Source of the DNA: Paulinella micropora
Lineage: Eukaryota; Cercozoa; Imbricatea; Euglyphida; Paulinellidae
Assembly (NCBI GenBank): GCA_019918135.1
Contig: WBZZ01004083.1
Coordinates: forward strand, 125,001-160,000
Direction of reading: 5' to 3'
DNA length: 35,000 nucleotides
The first letter of the stretch is position 1. Each line of letters opens with the position of its first letter. A model generated the notes under the pieces. It saw only the letters and a list, made by a program, of their open reading frames with translations, made no database searches and was not told the origin of the DNA. This document shows, piece after piece, positions 16,101 to 32,232 of this stretch. The translations under genes were made by a program, and so were the position numbers.

Positions 16101-17160
16101 TAACTACTAACTACTAACTACTAACTACTAACTACTAACTACTAACTACTAACTACTAACTACTAACTACTAACTACTAACTACTAACTACTAACTACTA
16201 ACTACTAACTACTAACTACTAACTACTAACTTACACTAACTACTAACTACTAACTACTAACTACTAACTACTAACTACTAAACTACTAACTACTAACTAC
16301 TAACTACTAACTACTAACTACTAACTACTAACTACTAACTACTAACTACTAACTACTAACTACTAACTACTAACTACTAACTACTAACTACTAACTACTA
16401 ACTACTAACTACTAACTACTAACTACTAACTACTAAACTAACTACTAACTACTAACTACTAACTACTAACTACTAACTACTAACTACTAACTACTAACTA
16501 CTAACTACTAACTACTAACTACTAACTACTAACTACTAACTACTAACTACTAACTACTAACTACTAACTACTAACTACTAACTACTAACTACTAACTACT
16601 AACTACTAACTACTAACTTACTAACTACTAACTACTAACTACTAACTACTAACTACTAACTACTAACTACTAACTACTAACTACTAACTACTAACTACTA
16701 ACTACTAACTACTACTACTAACTACTAACTACTAACTACTAACTACTAACTACTAACTACTAACTACTAACTACTAACTACTAACTACTAACTACTAACT
16801 ACTAACTACAACTACTAACTACTAACTACTAACTACTAACTACTAACTACTAACTACTAACTACTAACTACTAACTACTAACTACTAACTACTAACTACT
16901 AACTACTAACTACTAACTACTAACTACTAACTACTAACTACTAACTACTAACTACTAACTTACTAACTACTAACTACTAACTACTAACTACTAACTACTA
17001 ACTACTAACTACTAACTACTAACTTACTAACTACTAACTACTAACTACTAACTACTAACTACTAACTACTAACTACTAACTACTAACTACTAACTACTAA
17101 CTACTAACTACTAACTACTAACTACTAACTACTAACTACTAACTACTAACTACTAACTAC

Positions 17161-17161
17161 A
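17161..17161. other. Second T-to-A variant unit (ACAAACT)
   Basis: CTACTAAC reads CTACAAAC, the same substitution as at 7822, about 9.3 kb away, in otherwise regular repeat. As few substitutions occur in the window, having the same one twice is notable, though both could be independent. Confidence 0.75.
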
Positions 17162-20100
17162 AACTACTAACTACTAACTACTAACTACTAACTACTAACT
17201 ACTAACTACTAACTACTAACTACTAACTACTAACTACTAACTACTAACTACTAACTACTAACTACTAACTACTAACTACTAACTACTAACTACTAACTAC
17301 TAACTACTAACTACTAACTACTAACTACTAACTACTAACTACTAACTACTAACTACTAACTACTAACTACTAACTACTAACTACTAACTACTAACTACTA
17401 AACTACTAACTACTAACTACTAACTACTAACTACTAACTACTAACTACTAACTACTAACTACTAACTACTAACTACTAACTACTAACTACTAACTACTAA
17501 CTACTAACTACTAACTACTAACTACTAACTACTAACTACTAACTACTAACTACTAACTACTAACTACTAACTACTAACTACTAACTACTAACTACTAACT
17601 ACTAATACTAAACTACTAACTACTAACTACTAACTACTAACTACTAACTACTAACTACTAACTACTAACTACTAACTACTAACTACTAACTACTAACTAC
17701 TAAACTACTAACTACTAACTACTAACTACTAACTACTAACTACTAACTACTAACTACTAACTAACTAAACTACTAACTACTAACTACTAACTACTAACTA
17801 CTAACTACTAACTACTAACTACTAACTACTAACTACTAACTACTAACTACTAACTACTAACTACTAACTACTAACTACTAACTACTAACTACTAACTACT
17901 AACTACTAACTACTAACTACTAACTACTAACTACTAACTACTAACTACTAACTTACTAACTACTAACTACTAACTACTAACTACTAACTACTAACTACTA
18001 ACTACTAACTACTAACTACTAACTACTAACTACTAACTACTAACTACTAACTACTAACTACTAACTACTAACTACTAACTACTAATACTAACTACTAACT
18101 ACTAACTACTAACTACTAACTACTAACTACTAACTACTAACTACTAACTACTAACTACTAACTACTAACTACTAACTACTAACTACTAACTACTAACTAC
18201 TAACTACTAACTACTAACTACTAACTACTAACTACTAACTACTAACTACTAACTACTAACTACTAACTACTAACTACTAACTACTAACTACTAACTACTA
18301 ACTACTAACTACTAACTACTAACTACTAACTACTAACTACTAACTACTAACTACTAACTACTAACTACTAACTACTAAACTACTAACTACTAACTACTAA
18401 CTACTAACTACTAACTACTAACTACTAACTACTAACTACTAACTACTAACTACTAACTACTAACTACTAACTACTAACTACTAACTACTAACTACTAACT
18501 ACTAACTACTAACTACTAACTACTAACTACTAACTACTAACTACTAACTACTAACTACTAACTACTAACTACTAACTACTAACTACTAACTACTAACTAC
18601 TAACTACTAACTACTAACTACTAACTACTAACTACTAACTACTAACTACTAACTACTAACTACTAACTACTAACTACTAACTACTAACTACTAACTACTA
18701 ACTACTAACTACTAACTACTAACTACTAACTACTAACTACTAAACTACTAACTACTAACTACTAACTACTAACTACTAACTACTAACTACTAACTACTAA
18801 CTACTAACTACTAACTACTAACTACTAACTACTAACTACTAACTACTAACTACTAACTACTAACTACTAACTACTAACTACTAACTACTAACTACTAACT
18901 ACTAACTACTAACTACTAACTACTAACTACTAACTACTAACTACTAACTACTAACTACTAACTACTAACTACTAACTACTAACTACTAACTACTAACTAC
19001 TAACTACTAACTACTAACTACTAACTACTAACTACTAAACTACTAACTACTAACTACTAACTACTAACTACTAACTACTAACTACTAACTACTAACTACT
19101 AACTACTAACTACTAACTACTAACTACTAACTACTAACTACTAACTACTAACTACTAACTACTAACTACTAACTACTAACTACTAACTACTAACTACTAA
19201 CTACTAACTACTAACTACTAACTACTAACTACTAACTACTAACTACTAACTACTAACTACTAACTACTAAACTACTAACTACTAACTACTAACTACTAAC
19301 TACTAACTACTAACTACTAACTACTAACTACTAACTACTAACTACTAACTACTAACTACTAACTACTAACTACTAACTACTAACTACTAACTACTAACTA
19401 CTAACTACTAACTACTAACTACTAACTACTAACTACTAACTACTAACTACTAACTACTAACTACTAACTACTAACTACTAACTACTAACTACTAACTACT
19501 AACTACTAACTACTAAACTACTAACTACTAACTACTAACTACTAACTACTAACTACTAACTACTAACTACTAACTACTAACTACTAACTACTAACTACTA
19601 ACTACTAACTACTAACTACTAACTACTAACTACTAACTACTAACTACTAACTACTAACTACTAACTACTAACTACTAACTACTAACTACTAACTACTAAC
19701 TACTAACTACTAACTACTAACTACTAACTACTAACTACTAACTACTAACTACTAACTACTAACTACTAACTACTAACTACTAACTACTAACTTACTAACT
19801 ACTAACTACTAACTACTAACTACTAACTACTAACTACTAACTACTAACTACTAACTACTAACTACTAACTACTAACTACTAACTACTAACTACTAACTAC
19901 TAACTACTAACTACTAACTACTAACTACTAACTACTAACTACTAACTACTAACTACTAACTACTAACTACTAACTACTAACTACTAACTACTAACTACTA
20001 ACTACTAACTACTAACTACTAACTACTAACTACTAACTACTAACTACTAACTACTAACTACTAACTACTAACTACTAACTACTAACTACTAACTACTAAC

Positions 20101-21072
20101 TACTAACTACTAACTACTAACTACTAACTACTAACTACTAACTACTAACTACTAACTACTAACTACTAACTACTAACTACTAACTACTAACTACTAACTA
20201 CTAACTACTAACTACTAACTACTAACTACTAACTACTAACTACTAACTACTAACTACTAACTACTAACTACTAACTACTAACTACTAACTACTAACTACT
20301 AACTAACTACTAACTACTAACTACTAACTACTAACTACTAACTACTAACTACTAACTACTAACTACTAAACTACTAACTACTAACTACTAACTACTAACT
20401 ACTAACTACTAACTACTAACTACTAAACTACTAACTACTAAACTACTAACTACTAACTACTAACTACTAACTACTAACTACTAACTACTAACTACTAACT
20501 ACTAACTACTAACTACTAACTACTAACTACTAACTACTAACTACTAACTACTAACTACTAACTACTAACTACTAACTACTAACTACTAACTACTAACTAC
20601 TAACTACTAACTACTAACTACTAACTACTAACTACTAACTACTAACTACTAACTACTAACTACTAACTACTAACTACTAACTACTAACTACTAACTACTA
20701 ACTACTAACTACTAACTACTAACTACTAACTACTAACTACTAACTACTAACTACTAACTACTAACTACTAACTACTAACTACTAACTACTAACTACTAAC
20801 TACTAACTACTAACTACTAACTACTAACTACTAACTACTAACTACTAACTACTAACTACTAACTACTAACTACTAACTACTAACTACTAACTACTAACTA
20901 CTAACTACTAACTACTAACTACTAACTACTAATACTAACTACTAACTACTAACTACTAACTACTAACTACTAACTACTAACTACTAACTACTAACTACTA
21001 ACTACTAACTACTAACTACTAACTACTAACTACTAACTACTAACTACTAACTACTAACTACTAACTACTAAC

Positions 21073-22107
21073 TTACTAACTACTAACTACTAACTACTAA
21101 CTACTAACTACTAACTACTAACTACTAACTACTAACTACTAACTACTAACTACTAACTACTAACTTACTAACTACTAACTACTAACTACTAACTACTAAC
21201 TACTAAACTACTAACTACTAACTACTAACTACTAAACTACTAACTACTAACTACTAACTACTAACTACTAACTACTAACTACTAACTACTACTACTAACT
21301 ACTAACTACTAACTACTAACTACTAACTACTAACTACTAACTACTAACTACTAACTACTAACTACTAACTACTAACTACTAACTACAACTACTAACTACT
21401 AACTACTAACTACTAACTACTAACTACTAACTACTAACTACTAACTACTAACTACTAACTACTAACTACTAACTACTAACTACTAACTACTAACTACTAA
21501 CTACTAACTACTAACTACTAACTACTAACTACTAACTACTAACTACTAACTACTAACTACTAACTACTAACTACTAACTACTAACTACTAACTACTAACT
21601 ACTAACTACTAACTACTAACTACTAACTACTAACTACTAACTTACTAACTACTAACTACTAACTACTAACTACTAACTACTAACTACTAACTACTAACTA
21701 CTAACTACTAACTACTAACTACTAACTACTAACTACTAACTACTAACTACTAACTACTAACTACTAACTACTAACTTACTAACTACTAACTACTAACTAC
21801 TAACTACTAACTACTAACTACTAACTACTAACTACTAACTACTAACTACTAACTACTAACTACTAACTACTAACTACTAACTACTAACTATAACTACTAA
21901 CTACTAACTACTAACTACTAACTACTAACTACTAACACTAAACTATAACTACTAACTACTAACTACTAAACTACTAACTACTAACTACTAACTACTAACT
22001 ACTAACTACTAACTACTAACTACTAACTTACTAACTACTAACTACTAACTACTAACTACTAACTACTAACTACTAAACTACTAACTACTAACTACTAACT
22101 ACAACTA
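21073..22107. repeat. Irregular patch rich in extra-T and extra-A units
   Basis: About fifteen variants in 1 kb: AACTTAC at 21073, 21165, 21641, 21776 and 22029; extra A at about 21206, 21235, 21969 and 22076; an extra CTA at about 21288; lost T giving TACAAC at about 21385 and 22102; lost C at about 21890; and a compound change at about 21935-21947 (lost T, extra A, lost C). It follows a cleaner stretch from about 20460 to 20930. Confidence 0.8.
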
Positions 22108-22839
22108 CTAACTACTAACTACTAACTACTAACTACTAACTACTAACTACTAACTACTAACTACTAACTACTAACTACTAACTACTAACTACTAACTACT
22201 AACTACTAACTACTAACTACTAACTACTAACTACTAACTACTAACTACTAACTACTAACTACTAACTACTAACTACTAACTACTAACTACTAACTACTAA
22301 CTACTAACTACTAACTACTAACTACTAACTACTAACTACTAACTACTAACTACTAACTACTAACTACTAACTACTAACTACTAACTACTAACTACTAACT
22401 ACTAACTACTAACTACTAACTACTAACTACTAACTACTAACTACTAAACTACTAACTACTAAACTACTAACTACTAACTACTAACTACTAACTACTAACT
22501 ACTAACTACTAACTACTAACTACTAACTACTAACTACTAACTACTAACTACTAACTACTAACTACTAACTACTAACTACTAACTACTAACTACTAACTAC
22601 TAACTACTAACTACTAACTACTAACTACTAACTACTAACTACTAACTACTAACTACTAACTACTAACTACTAACTACTAACTACTAACTTACTAACTACT
22701 AACTACTAACTACTAACTACTAACTACTAACTACTAACTACTAACTACTAACTACTAACTACTAACTACTAACTACTAACTACTAACTACTAACTACTAA
22801 CTACTAACTACTAACTACTAACTACTAACTACTAACTAC

Positions 22840-22840
22840 G
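22840..22840. other. Third G on the + strand (T-to-G) beside a CTAA pair
   Basis: CTACTAAC reads CTACGAAC, followed at once by two extra CTAA units (22842-22850). The substitution and the local loss of CTA spacers coincide, which would fit one repair or slippage event. The surrounding kilobase is clean. Confidence 0.75.
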
Positions 22841-23250
22841 AACTAACTAACTACTAACTACTAACTACTAACTACTAACTACTAACTACTAACTACTAAC
22901 TACTAACTACTAACTACTAACTACTAACTACTAACTACTAACTACTAACTACTAACTACTAACTACTAACTACTAACTACTAACTACTAACTACTAACTA
23001 CTAACTACTAACTACTAACTACTAACTACTAACTACTAACTACTAACTACTAACTACTAACTACTAACTACTAACTACTAACTACTAACTACTAACTACT
23101 AACTACTAACTACTAACTACTAACTACTAACTACTAACTACTAACTACTAACTACTAACTACTAACTACTAACTACTAACTACTAACTACTAACTACTAA
23201 CTACTAACTACTAACTACTAACTACTAACTACTAACTACTAACTACTAAC

Positions 23251-24371
23251 ACTAACTACTAACTACTAACTACTAACTACTAACTACTAACTACTAACTA
23301 CTACTATAACTACTAACTACTAACTTACTAACTACTAACTACTAAACTACTAACTACTAACTACTAACTACTAACTACTAACTACTAACTACTAACTACT
23401 AACTACTAACTACTAACTACTAACTACTAACTACTAACTACTAACTACTAACTACTACACTACTAACTACTAACTACTAACTACTAACTACTAACTACTA
23501 ACTACTAACTACACTAACTACTAACTAACTAACTACTAACTACTAACTACTAATAACTACTAACTACTAACTACTAACTACTAACTACTAACTACTAACT
23601 ACTAACTACTACTAACTACTAACTACTAACTACTAACTACTAACTACTAACTACTAACTACTAACTACTAACTACTAACTACTAACTAACTACTAACTAC
23701 TAACTACTAACTACTAACTACTAACTACTAACTACTAACTACTAAACTACTAACTACTAACTACTAAACTACTAACTACTAACTACTAACTACTAAACTA
23801 CTAACTACTAACTACTAACTACTAACTACTAACTACTAACTTACTAACTACTAACTACTAACTACTAACTACTAACTACTAACTACTAACTACTAACTAC
23901 TAACTACTAACTACTAACTACTAACTACTAACTACTAACTACTAACTACTAACTACTAACTACTAACTACTAACTACTAACTACTAACTACTAACTACTA
24001 ACTACTAACTACTAACTACTAACTACTAACTACTAACTACTAACTACTAACTACTAACTACTAACTACTAACTACTAACTACTAACTACTAACTACTAAA
24101 CTACTAACTACTAACTACTAACTACTAACTACTAACTACTAACTACTAACTACTAACTACTAACTACTAACTACTAACTACTAACTACTAACTACTAACT
24201 ACTAACTACTAACTACTAACTACTAACTACTAACTACTAACTACTAACTACTAACTACTAACTACTAAACTACTAACTACTAACTACTAAACTACTATAA
24301 CTACTAACTACTAACTACTAACTACTAACTACTAACTACTAACTACTAACTACTAACTTACTAACTACTAA
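23251..24371. repeat. Irregular patch with mixed indels
   Basis: More than fifteen variants: lost T (23251, about 23457, about 23513), CTATAAC (about 23305 and 24297), AACTTAC (23325, 23841, 24359), CTAA runs (about 23520-23532 and 23687), a TAATAAC form (about 23553), an extra CTA (about 23610), and many extra A (about 23345, 23745, 23767, 23796, 24099, 24268, 24290, 24378). Substitutions are absent. Confidence 0.8.
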
Positions 24372-25023
24372 CTACTAAACTACTAACTACTAACTACTAA
24401 CTACTAACTACTAACTACTAACTACTAACTACTAACTACTAACTACTAACTACTAACTACTAACTACTAACTACTAACTACTAACTACTAACTACTAACT
24501 ACTAACTACTAACTACTAACTACTAACTACTAACTACTAAACTACTAACTACTAACTACTAACTACTAACTACTAACTACTAACTACTAACTACTAACTA
24601 CTAACTACTAACTACTAACTACTAACTACTAACTTACTAACTACTAACTACTAACTACTAACTACTAACTACTAACTACTAACTACTAACACTAACTACT
24701 AACTACTAACTACTAACTACTAACTACTAACTACTAACTACTAACTACTAACTACTAACTACTAACTACTAACTACTAACTACTAACTACTAACTACTAA
24801 CTACTAACTACTAACTACTAACTACTAACTACTAACTACTAACTACTAACTACTAACTACTAACTACTAACTACTAACTACTAACTACTAACTACTAACT
24901 ACTAACTACTAAACTACTAACTACTAACTACTAACTACTAACTACTAACTACTAACTACTAACTACTAACTACTAACTACTAACTACTAACTACTAACTA
25001 CTAACTACTAACTACTAACTACT

Positions 25024-26138
25024 AAACTACTAACTACTAACTACTAAACTACTAACTACTAACTACTAACTACTAACTACTAACTACTAACTACTAACTA
25101 CTAACTACTAACTACTAACTACTAACTACTAACTACTAACTACTAACTACTAACTACTAACTACTAACTACTAACTACTAACTACTAACTACTAACTACT
25201 AACTACTAACTACTAACTACTAACTACTAACTACTAACTACTAACTACTAAACTACTAACTACTAACTTACTAACTACTAACTACTAACTACTAACTACT
25301 AACTACTAACTACTAAACTACTAACTACTAACTACTAACTACTAACTACTAACTACTAACTACTAACTACTAACTTACTAACTACTAACTACTAACTACT
25401 AACTACTAACTACTAACTACTAACTACTAACTACTAACTACTAACTACTAACTACTAACTACTAACTACTAACTACTAACTACTAACTACTAACTACTAA
25501 CTACTAACTACTAACTACTAACTACTAACTACTAACTACTAACTACTAACTACTAACTACTAACTACTAACTACTAAACTACTACTAACTACTAACTACT
25601 AACTACTAACTACTAACTACTAACTACTAACTACTAACTACTAACTACTAACTACTAACTACTAACTACTAACTACTAACTACTAAACTACTAACTACTA
25701 ACTACTAACTACTAAACTACTAAACTACTAACTACTAACTACTAACTACTAACTACTAACTACTAACTACTAACTACTAACTACTAACTACTAACTACTA
25801 ACTACTAACTACTAACTACAACTACTAACTACTAACTTACTAACTACTAACTACTAACTACTAACTACTAACTACTAACTACTAACTACTAACTACTAAC
25901 TACTAACTACTAACTTACTAACTACTAACTACTAACTACTAACTACTAACTACTAACTACTAACTACTAACTACTAACTACTAACTACTAACTACTAAAC
26001 TACTAACTACTAACTACTAACTACTAACTACTAAACTACTAAACTACTAACTACTAACTACTAACTACTAACTACTAACTACTAACTACTAACTACTAAA
26101 CTACTAACTACTAACTACTAACTACTAACTACTAACTT
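25024..26138. repeat. Patch dominated by extra-A and extra-T units
   Basis: Variants here are nearly all of two kinds: CTAAA (about 25025, 25047, 25251, 25316, 25577, 25686, 25715, 25724, 25998, 26033, 26041, 26099) and AACTTAC (25269, 25375, 25836, 25916, 26137). One CTA gain (about 25581) and one lost T (25820) are the exceptions. This narrow spectrum contrasts with the mixed one at 27291-28309 and suggests local spread of particular variant units, or context-dependent read error. The patch ends sharply at a clean block. Confidence 0.8.
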
Positions 26139-26139
26139 A

Positions 26140-26953
26140 CTAACTACTAACTACTAACTACTAACTACTAACTACTAACTACTAACTACTAACTACTAAC
26201 TACTAACTACTAACTACTAACTACTAACTACTAACTACTAACTACTAACTACTAACTACTAACTACTAACTACTAACTACTAACTACTAACTACTAACTA
26301 CTAACTACTAACTACTAACTACTAACTACTAACTACTAACTACTAACTACTAACTACTAACTACTAACTACTAACTACTAACTACTAACTACTAACTACT
26401 AACTACTAACTACTAACTACTAACTACTAACTACTAACTACTAACTACTAACTACTAACTACTAACTACTAACTACTAACTACTAACTACTAACTACTAA
26501 CTACTAACTACTAACTACTAACTACTAACTACTAACTACTAACTACTAACTACTAACTACTAACTACTAACTACTAACTACTAACTACTAACTACTAACT
26601 ACTAACTACTAACTACTAACTACTAACTACTAACTACTAACTACTAACTACTAACTACTAACTACTAACTACTAACTACTAACTACTAACTACTAACTAC
26701 TAACTACTAACTACTAACTACTAACTACTAACTACTAACTACTAACTACTAACTACTAACTACTAACTACTAACTACTAACTACTAACTACTAACTACTA
26801 ACTACTAACTACTAACTACTAACTACTAACTACTAACTACTAACTACTAACTACTAACTACTAACTACTAACTACTAACTACTAACTACTAACTACTAAC
26901 TACTAACTACTAACTACTAACTACTAACTACTAACTACTAACTACTAACTACT
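26140..26953. repeat. Unbroken heptamer block, about 116 units
   Basis: About 814 bp of perfect CTAACTA between the AACTTAC unit at 26137 and an extra A at 26954-26956. It directly abuts the variant-rich patch upstream, so the change in variant density is abrupt. Confidence 0.85.
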
Positions 26954-27290
26954 AAACTACTAACTACTAACTACTAACTACTAACTACTAACTACTAACT
27001 ACTAACTACTAACTACTAACTACTAACTACTAACTACTAACTACTAACTACTAACTACTAACTACTAACTACTAACTACTAACTACTAACTACTAACTAC
27101 TAACTACTAACTACTAACTACTAACTACTAACTACTAACTACTAACTACTAACTACTAACTACTAACTACTAACTACTAACTACTAACTACTAACTACTA
27201 ACTACTAACTACTAACTACTAACTACTAACTACTAACTACTAACTACTAACTACTAACTACTAACTACTAACTACTAACTACTAACTACT

Positions 27291-28309
27291 TACTACTAAC
27301 TACTAACTACTAACTACTAACTACTAACTACTAACTACTAACTACTAACTACTAACTACTAACTACTAACTACTAACTACTACTAACTACTAACTACTAA
27401 CTACTAACTACTAACTACTAACTACTAACTACTAACTACTAACTACTAACTACTAACTACTAACTACTAACTACTAACTACTAACTACTAACTACTAACT
27501 ACTAACTACTAACTACTAACTACTAAACTACTAACTACTAACTACTAAACTACTAAACTACTTAACTACTAACTACTAACTACTAACTACTAACTACTAA
27601 CTACTAACTACTAACTACTAACTACTAACTACTAACTACTAACTACTAACTACTAACTACTAACTACTAACTACTAACTACTAACTACTAACTACTAACT
27701 ACTAACTACTAACTACTAACTACTAACTACTAACACTAACTACTAACTACTAACTACTAACTACTAACTACTAACTACTAACTACTAACTACTAACTACT
27801 AACTACTAACTACTAACTACTAACTACAACTACTAACTACTAAACTACTAACTACTAACTACTAACTACTAACTACTAACTACTAACTACTAACTACTAA
27901 ACTAAACTACTAACTACTAACTACTAACTACTAACTACTAAAACTACTACTAACTACTAACTACTAACTACTAACTACTAACTACTAACTACTAACTACT
28001 AACTACTAACTACTAACTACTAACTACTAACTACACTAACTACTAACTACTAACTACTAACTACTAACTACTAACTACTAACTAACTATAACTACTAAAC
28101 TACTAACTACTAACTACTAACTACTAACTACTAACTACTAACTACTAACTACTAACTACTAACTACTAACTACTAACTACTAAACTAATACTAACTACTA
28201 ACTACTAACTACTAACTACTAACTACTAACTACTAACTACTAATACTAACTACTAACTACTAACTACTAACTACTAACTACTAACTACTAACTACTAACA
28301 CTAAACTAC
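27291..28309. repeat. Irregular patch with single-base losses
   Basis: About twenty variants: a lost-AA form CTTACTAC (27291), an extra CTA (about 27381), extra A (27525, 27548, 27556), TACTTAAC (27562), lost T (27734, 27827, 28035, 28299, 28309), CTAAACTAAAC (about 27898-27907), a four-A run (27940-27943), lost C (28088, 28186, 28243) and CTAA pairs (28081-28088). Losses of T or C are more common here than in the 25-26 kb patch. AACTTAC, common elsewhere, is absent until 28383. Confidence 0.78.
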
Positions 28310-29280
28310 AACTACTAACTACTAACTACTAACTACTAACTACTAACTACTAACTACTAACTACTAACTACTAACTACTAACTTACTAACTACTAACTAC
28401 TAACTACTAACTACTAACTACTAACTACTAACTACTAACTACTAACTACTAACTACTAACTACTAACTACTAACTACTAACTACTAACTACTAACTACTA
28501 ACTACTAAACTACTAACTACTAACTACTAACTACTAACTACTAACTACTAACTACTAACTACTAACTACTAACTACTAACTACTAACTACTAACTACTAA
28601 CTTACTAACTACTAACTACTAACTACTAACTACTAACTACTAACTACTAACTATAACTACTAACTACTAACTACTAACTACTAACTACTAACTACTAACT
28701 ACTAACTACTAACTACTAACTACTAACTACTAACTACTAACTACTAACTACTAAACTACTAACTACTAACTACTAACTACTAACTACTAACTACTAACTA
28801 CTAACTACTAACTACTAACTACTAACTACTAACTACTAACTACTAACTACTAACTACTAACTACTAACTACTAACTACTAACTACTAACTACTAACTACT
28901 AACTACTAACTACTAACTACTAACTACTAACTACTAACTACTAACTACTAACTACTAACTACTAACTACTAACTACTAACTACTAACTACTAACTACTAA
29001 CTACTAACTACTAACTACTAACTACTAACTACTAACTACTAACTACTAACTACTAACTACTAACTACTAACTACTAACTACTAACTACTAACTACTAACT
29101 ACTAACTACTAACTACTAACTACTAACTACTAACTACTAACTACTAACTACTAACTACTAACTACTAACTACTAACTACTAACTACTAACTACTAACTAC
29201 TAACTACTAACTACTAACTACTAACTACTAACTACTAACTACTAACTACTAACTACTAACTACTAACTACTAACTACTAA

Positions 29281-29985
29281 CTACTAATACTAACTACTAA
29301 CTACTAACTACTAACTACTAACTACTAACTACTCTAACTACTAACTACTAACTACTAACTACTAACTACTAACTACTAACTACTAACTACTAACTACTAA
29401 CTACTAACTACTAACTACTAACTACTAACTACTAACTACTAACTACTAACTACTAACTACTAACTACTAACTACTAACTACTAACTACTAACTACTAACT
29501 ACTAACTACTAACTTACTAACTACTAACTACTAACTACTAACTACTAACTTACTAACTACTAACTACTAACTACTAACTACTAACTACTAACTACTAACT
29601 ACTAACTACTAACTACTAACTACTAACTACTAACTACTAACTACTAACTACTAACTACTAACTACTAACTACTAACTACTAACTACTAACTACTAATACA
29701 CTACTAACTACTAACTACTAACTACTAACTACTAACTACTAATACTAACTACTAACTACTACTACTAACTACTAACTACTAACTACTAACTACTAACTAC
29801 TAACTACTAACTACTAACTACTAACTACTAACTACTAACTATACTACTAACTACTAACTACTAACTACTAACTACTAACTACTAACTACTAACTACTAAC
29901 TACTAACTACTAACTACTAACTACTAACTACTAACTACTAACTACTAACTACTAACTACTAACTACTAACTACTAACTACACTAC
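29281..29985. repeat. Irregular patch with losses and CTA gains
   Basis: Changes include a lost C (29287, 29742), a lost A giving ACTCTAAC (29333), AACTTAC (29514, 29550), a compound TAATACACTAC (about 29696-29704), an extra CTA (about 29757-29764), an ATACTAC form (29840-29846) and a lost TA giving TACACTAC (about 29980). After it the array is almost clean for 4 kb apart from scattered extra-A units. Confidence 0.75.
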
Positions 29986-31256
29986 TAACTACTAACTACT
30001 AACTACTAACTACTAACTACTAACTACTAACTACTAACTACTAACTACTAACTACTAACTACTAACTACTAACTACTAACTACTAACTACTAACTACTAA
30101 CTACTAACTACTAACTACTAACTACTAACTACTAACTACTAACTACTAACTACTAACTACTAACTACTAACTACTAACTACTAACTACTAACTACTAACT
30201 ACTAACTACTAACTACTAACTACTAACTACTAACTACTAACTACTAACTACTAACTACTAACTACTAACTACTAACTACTAAACTACTAACTACTAACTA
30301 CTAACTACTAACTACTAACTACTAACTACTAACTACTAACTACTAACTACTAACTACTAAACTACTAACTACTAACTACTAACTACTAACTACTAACTAC
30401 TAACTACTAACTACTAACTACTAACTACTAACTACTAACTACTAACTACTAACTACTAACTACTAACTACTAACTACTAACTACTAACTACTAACTACTA
30501 ACTACTAACTACTAACTACTAACTACTAACTACTAACTACTAACTACTAACTACTAACTACTAACTACTAACTACTAACTACTAACTACTAACTACTAAC
30601 TACTAACTACTAACTACTAACTACTAACTACTAACTACTAACTACTAACTACTAACTACTAACTACTAACTACTAACTACTAACTACTAACTACTAACTA
30701 CTAACTACTAACTACTAACTACTAACTACTAACTACTAACTACTAACTACTAACTACTAACTACTAACTACTAACTACTAACTACTAACTACTAACTACT
30801 AACTACTAACTACTAACTACTAACTACTAACTACTAACTACTAACTACTAACTACTAACTACTAACTACTAACTACTAACTACTAACTACTAAACTACTA
30901 ACTACTAACTACTAACTACTAACTACTAACTACTAACTACTAACTACTAACTACTAACTACTAACTACTAACTACTAACTACTAACTACTAACTACTAAC
31001 TACTAACTACTAACTACTAACTACTAACTACTAACTACTAACTACTAACTACTAACTACTAACTACTAACTACTAACTACTAACTACTAACTACTAACTA
31101 CTAACTACTAACTACTAACTACTAACTACTAACTACTAACTACTAACTACTAACTACTAACTACTAACTACTAACTACTAACTACTAACTACTAACTACT
31201 AACTACTAACTACTAACTACTAACTACTAACTACTAACTACTAACTACTAACTACT

Positions 31257-31272
31257 AACTAACTAACTAACT
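31257..31272. repeat. Four-copy CTAA island in clean heptamer
   Basis: Four CTAA in a row break an otherwise perfect heptamer stretch that runs from about 30899 to 32232. It is a small-scale version of the 9890-10901 domain and could show how such a domain starts. Confidence 0.82.
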
Positions 31273-32232
31273 ACTAACTACTAACTACTAACTACTAACT
31301 ACTAACTACTAACTACTAACTACTAACTACTAACTACTAACTACTAACTACTAACTACTAACTACTAACTACTAACTACTAACTACTAACTACTAACTAC
31401 TAACTACTAACTACTAACTACTAACTACTAACTACTAACTACTAACTACTAACTACTAACTACTAACTACTAACTACTAACTACTAACTACTAACTACTA
31501 ACTACTAACTACTAACTACTAACTACTAACTACTAACTACTAACTACTAACTACTAACTACTAACTACTAACTACTAACTACTAACTACTAACTACTAAC
31601 TACTAACTACTAACTACTAACTACTAACTACTAACTACTAACTACTAACTACTAACTACTAACTACTAACTACTAACTACTAACTACTAACTACTAACTA
31701 CTAACTACTAACTACTAACTACTAACTACTAACTACTAACTACTAACTACTAACTACTAACTACTAACTACTAACTACTAACTACTAACTACTAACTACT
31801 AACTACTAACTACTAACTACTAACTACTAACTACTAACTACTAACTACTAACTACTAACTACTAACTACTAACTACTAACTACTAACTACTAACTACTAA
31901 CTACTAACTACTAACTACTAACTACTAACTACTAACTACTAACTACTAACTACTAACTACTAACTACTAACTACTAACTACTAACTACTAACTACTAACT
32001 ACTAACTACTAACTACTAACTACTAACTACTAACTACTAACTACTAACTACTAACTACTAACTACTAACTACTAACTACTAACTACTAACTACTAACTAC
32101 TAACTACTAACTACTAACTACTAACTACTAACTACTAACTACTAACTACTAACTACTAACTACTAACTACTAACTACTAACTACTAACTACTAACTACTA
32201 ACTACTAACTACTAACTACTAACTACTAACTA
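31273..32232. repeat. Unbroken heptamer block, about 137 units
   Basis: About 960 bp without visible deviation, between the four-copy CTAA island and an extra CTA at about 32231-32240. Together with 30899-31256 this makes one of the cleanest regions in the right half. Confidence 0.85.
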
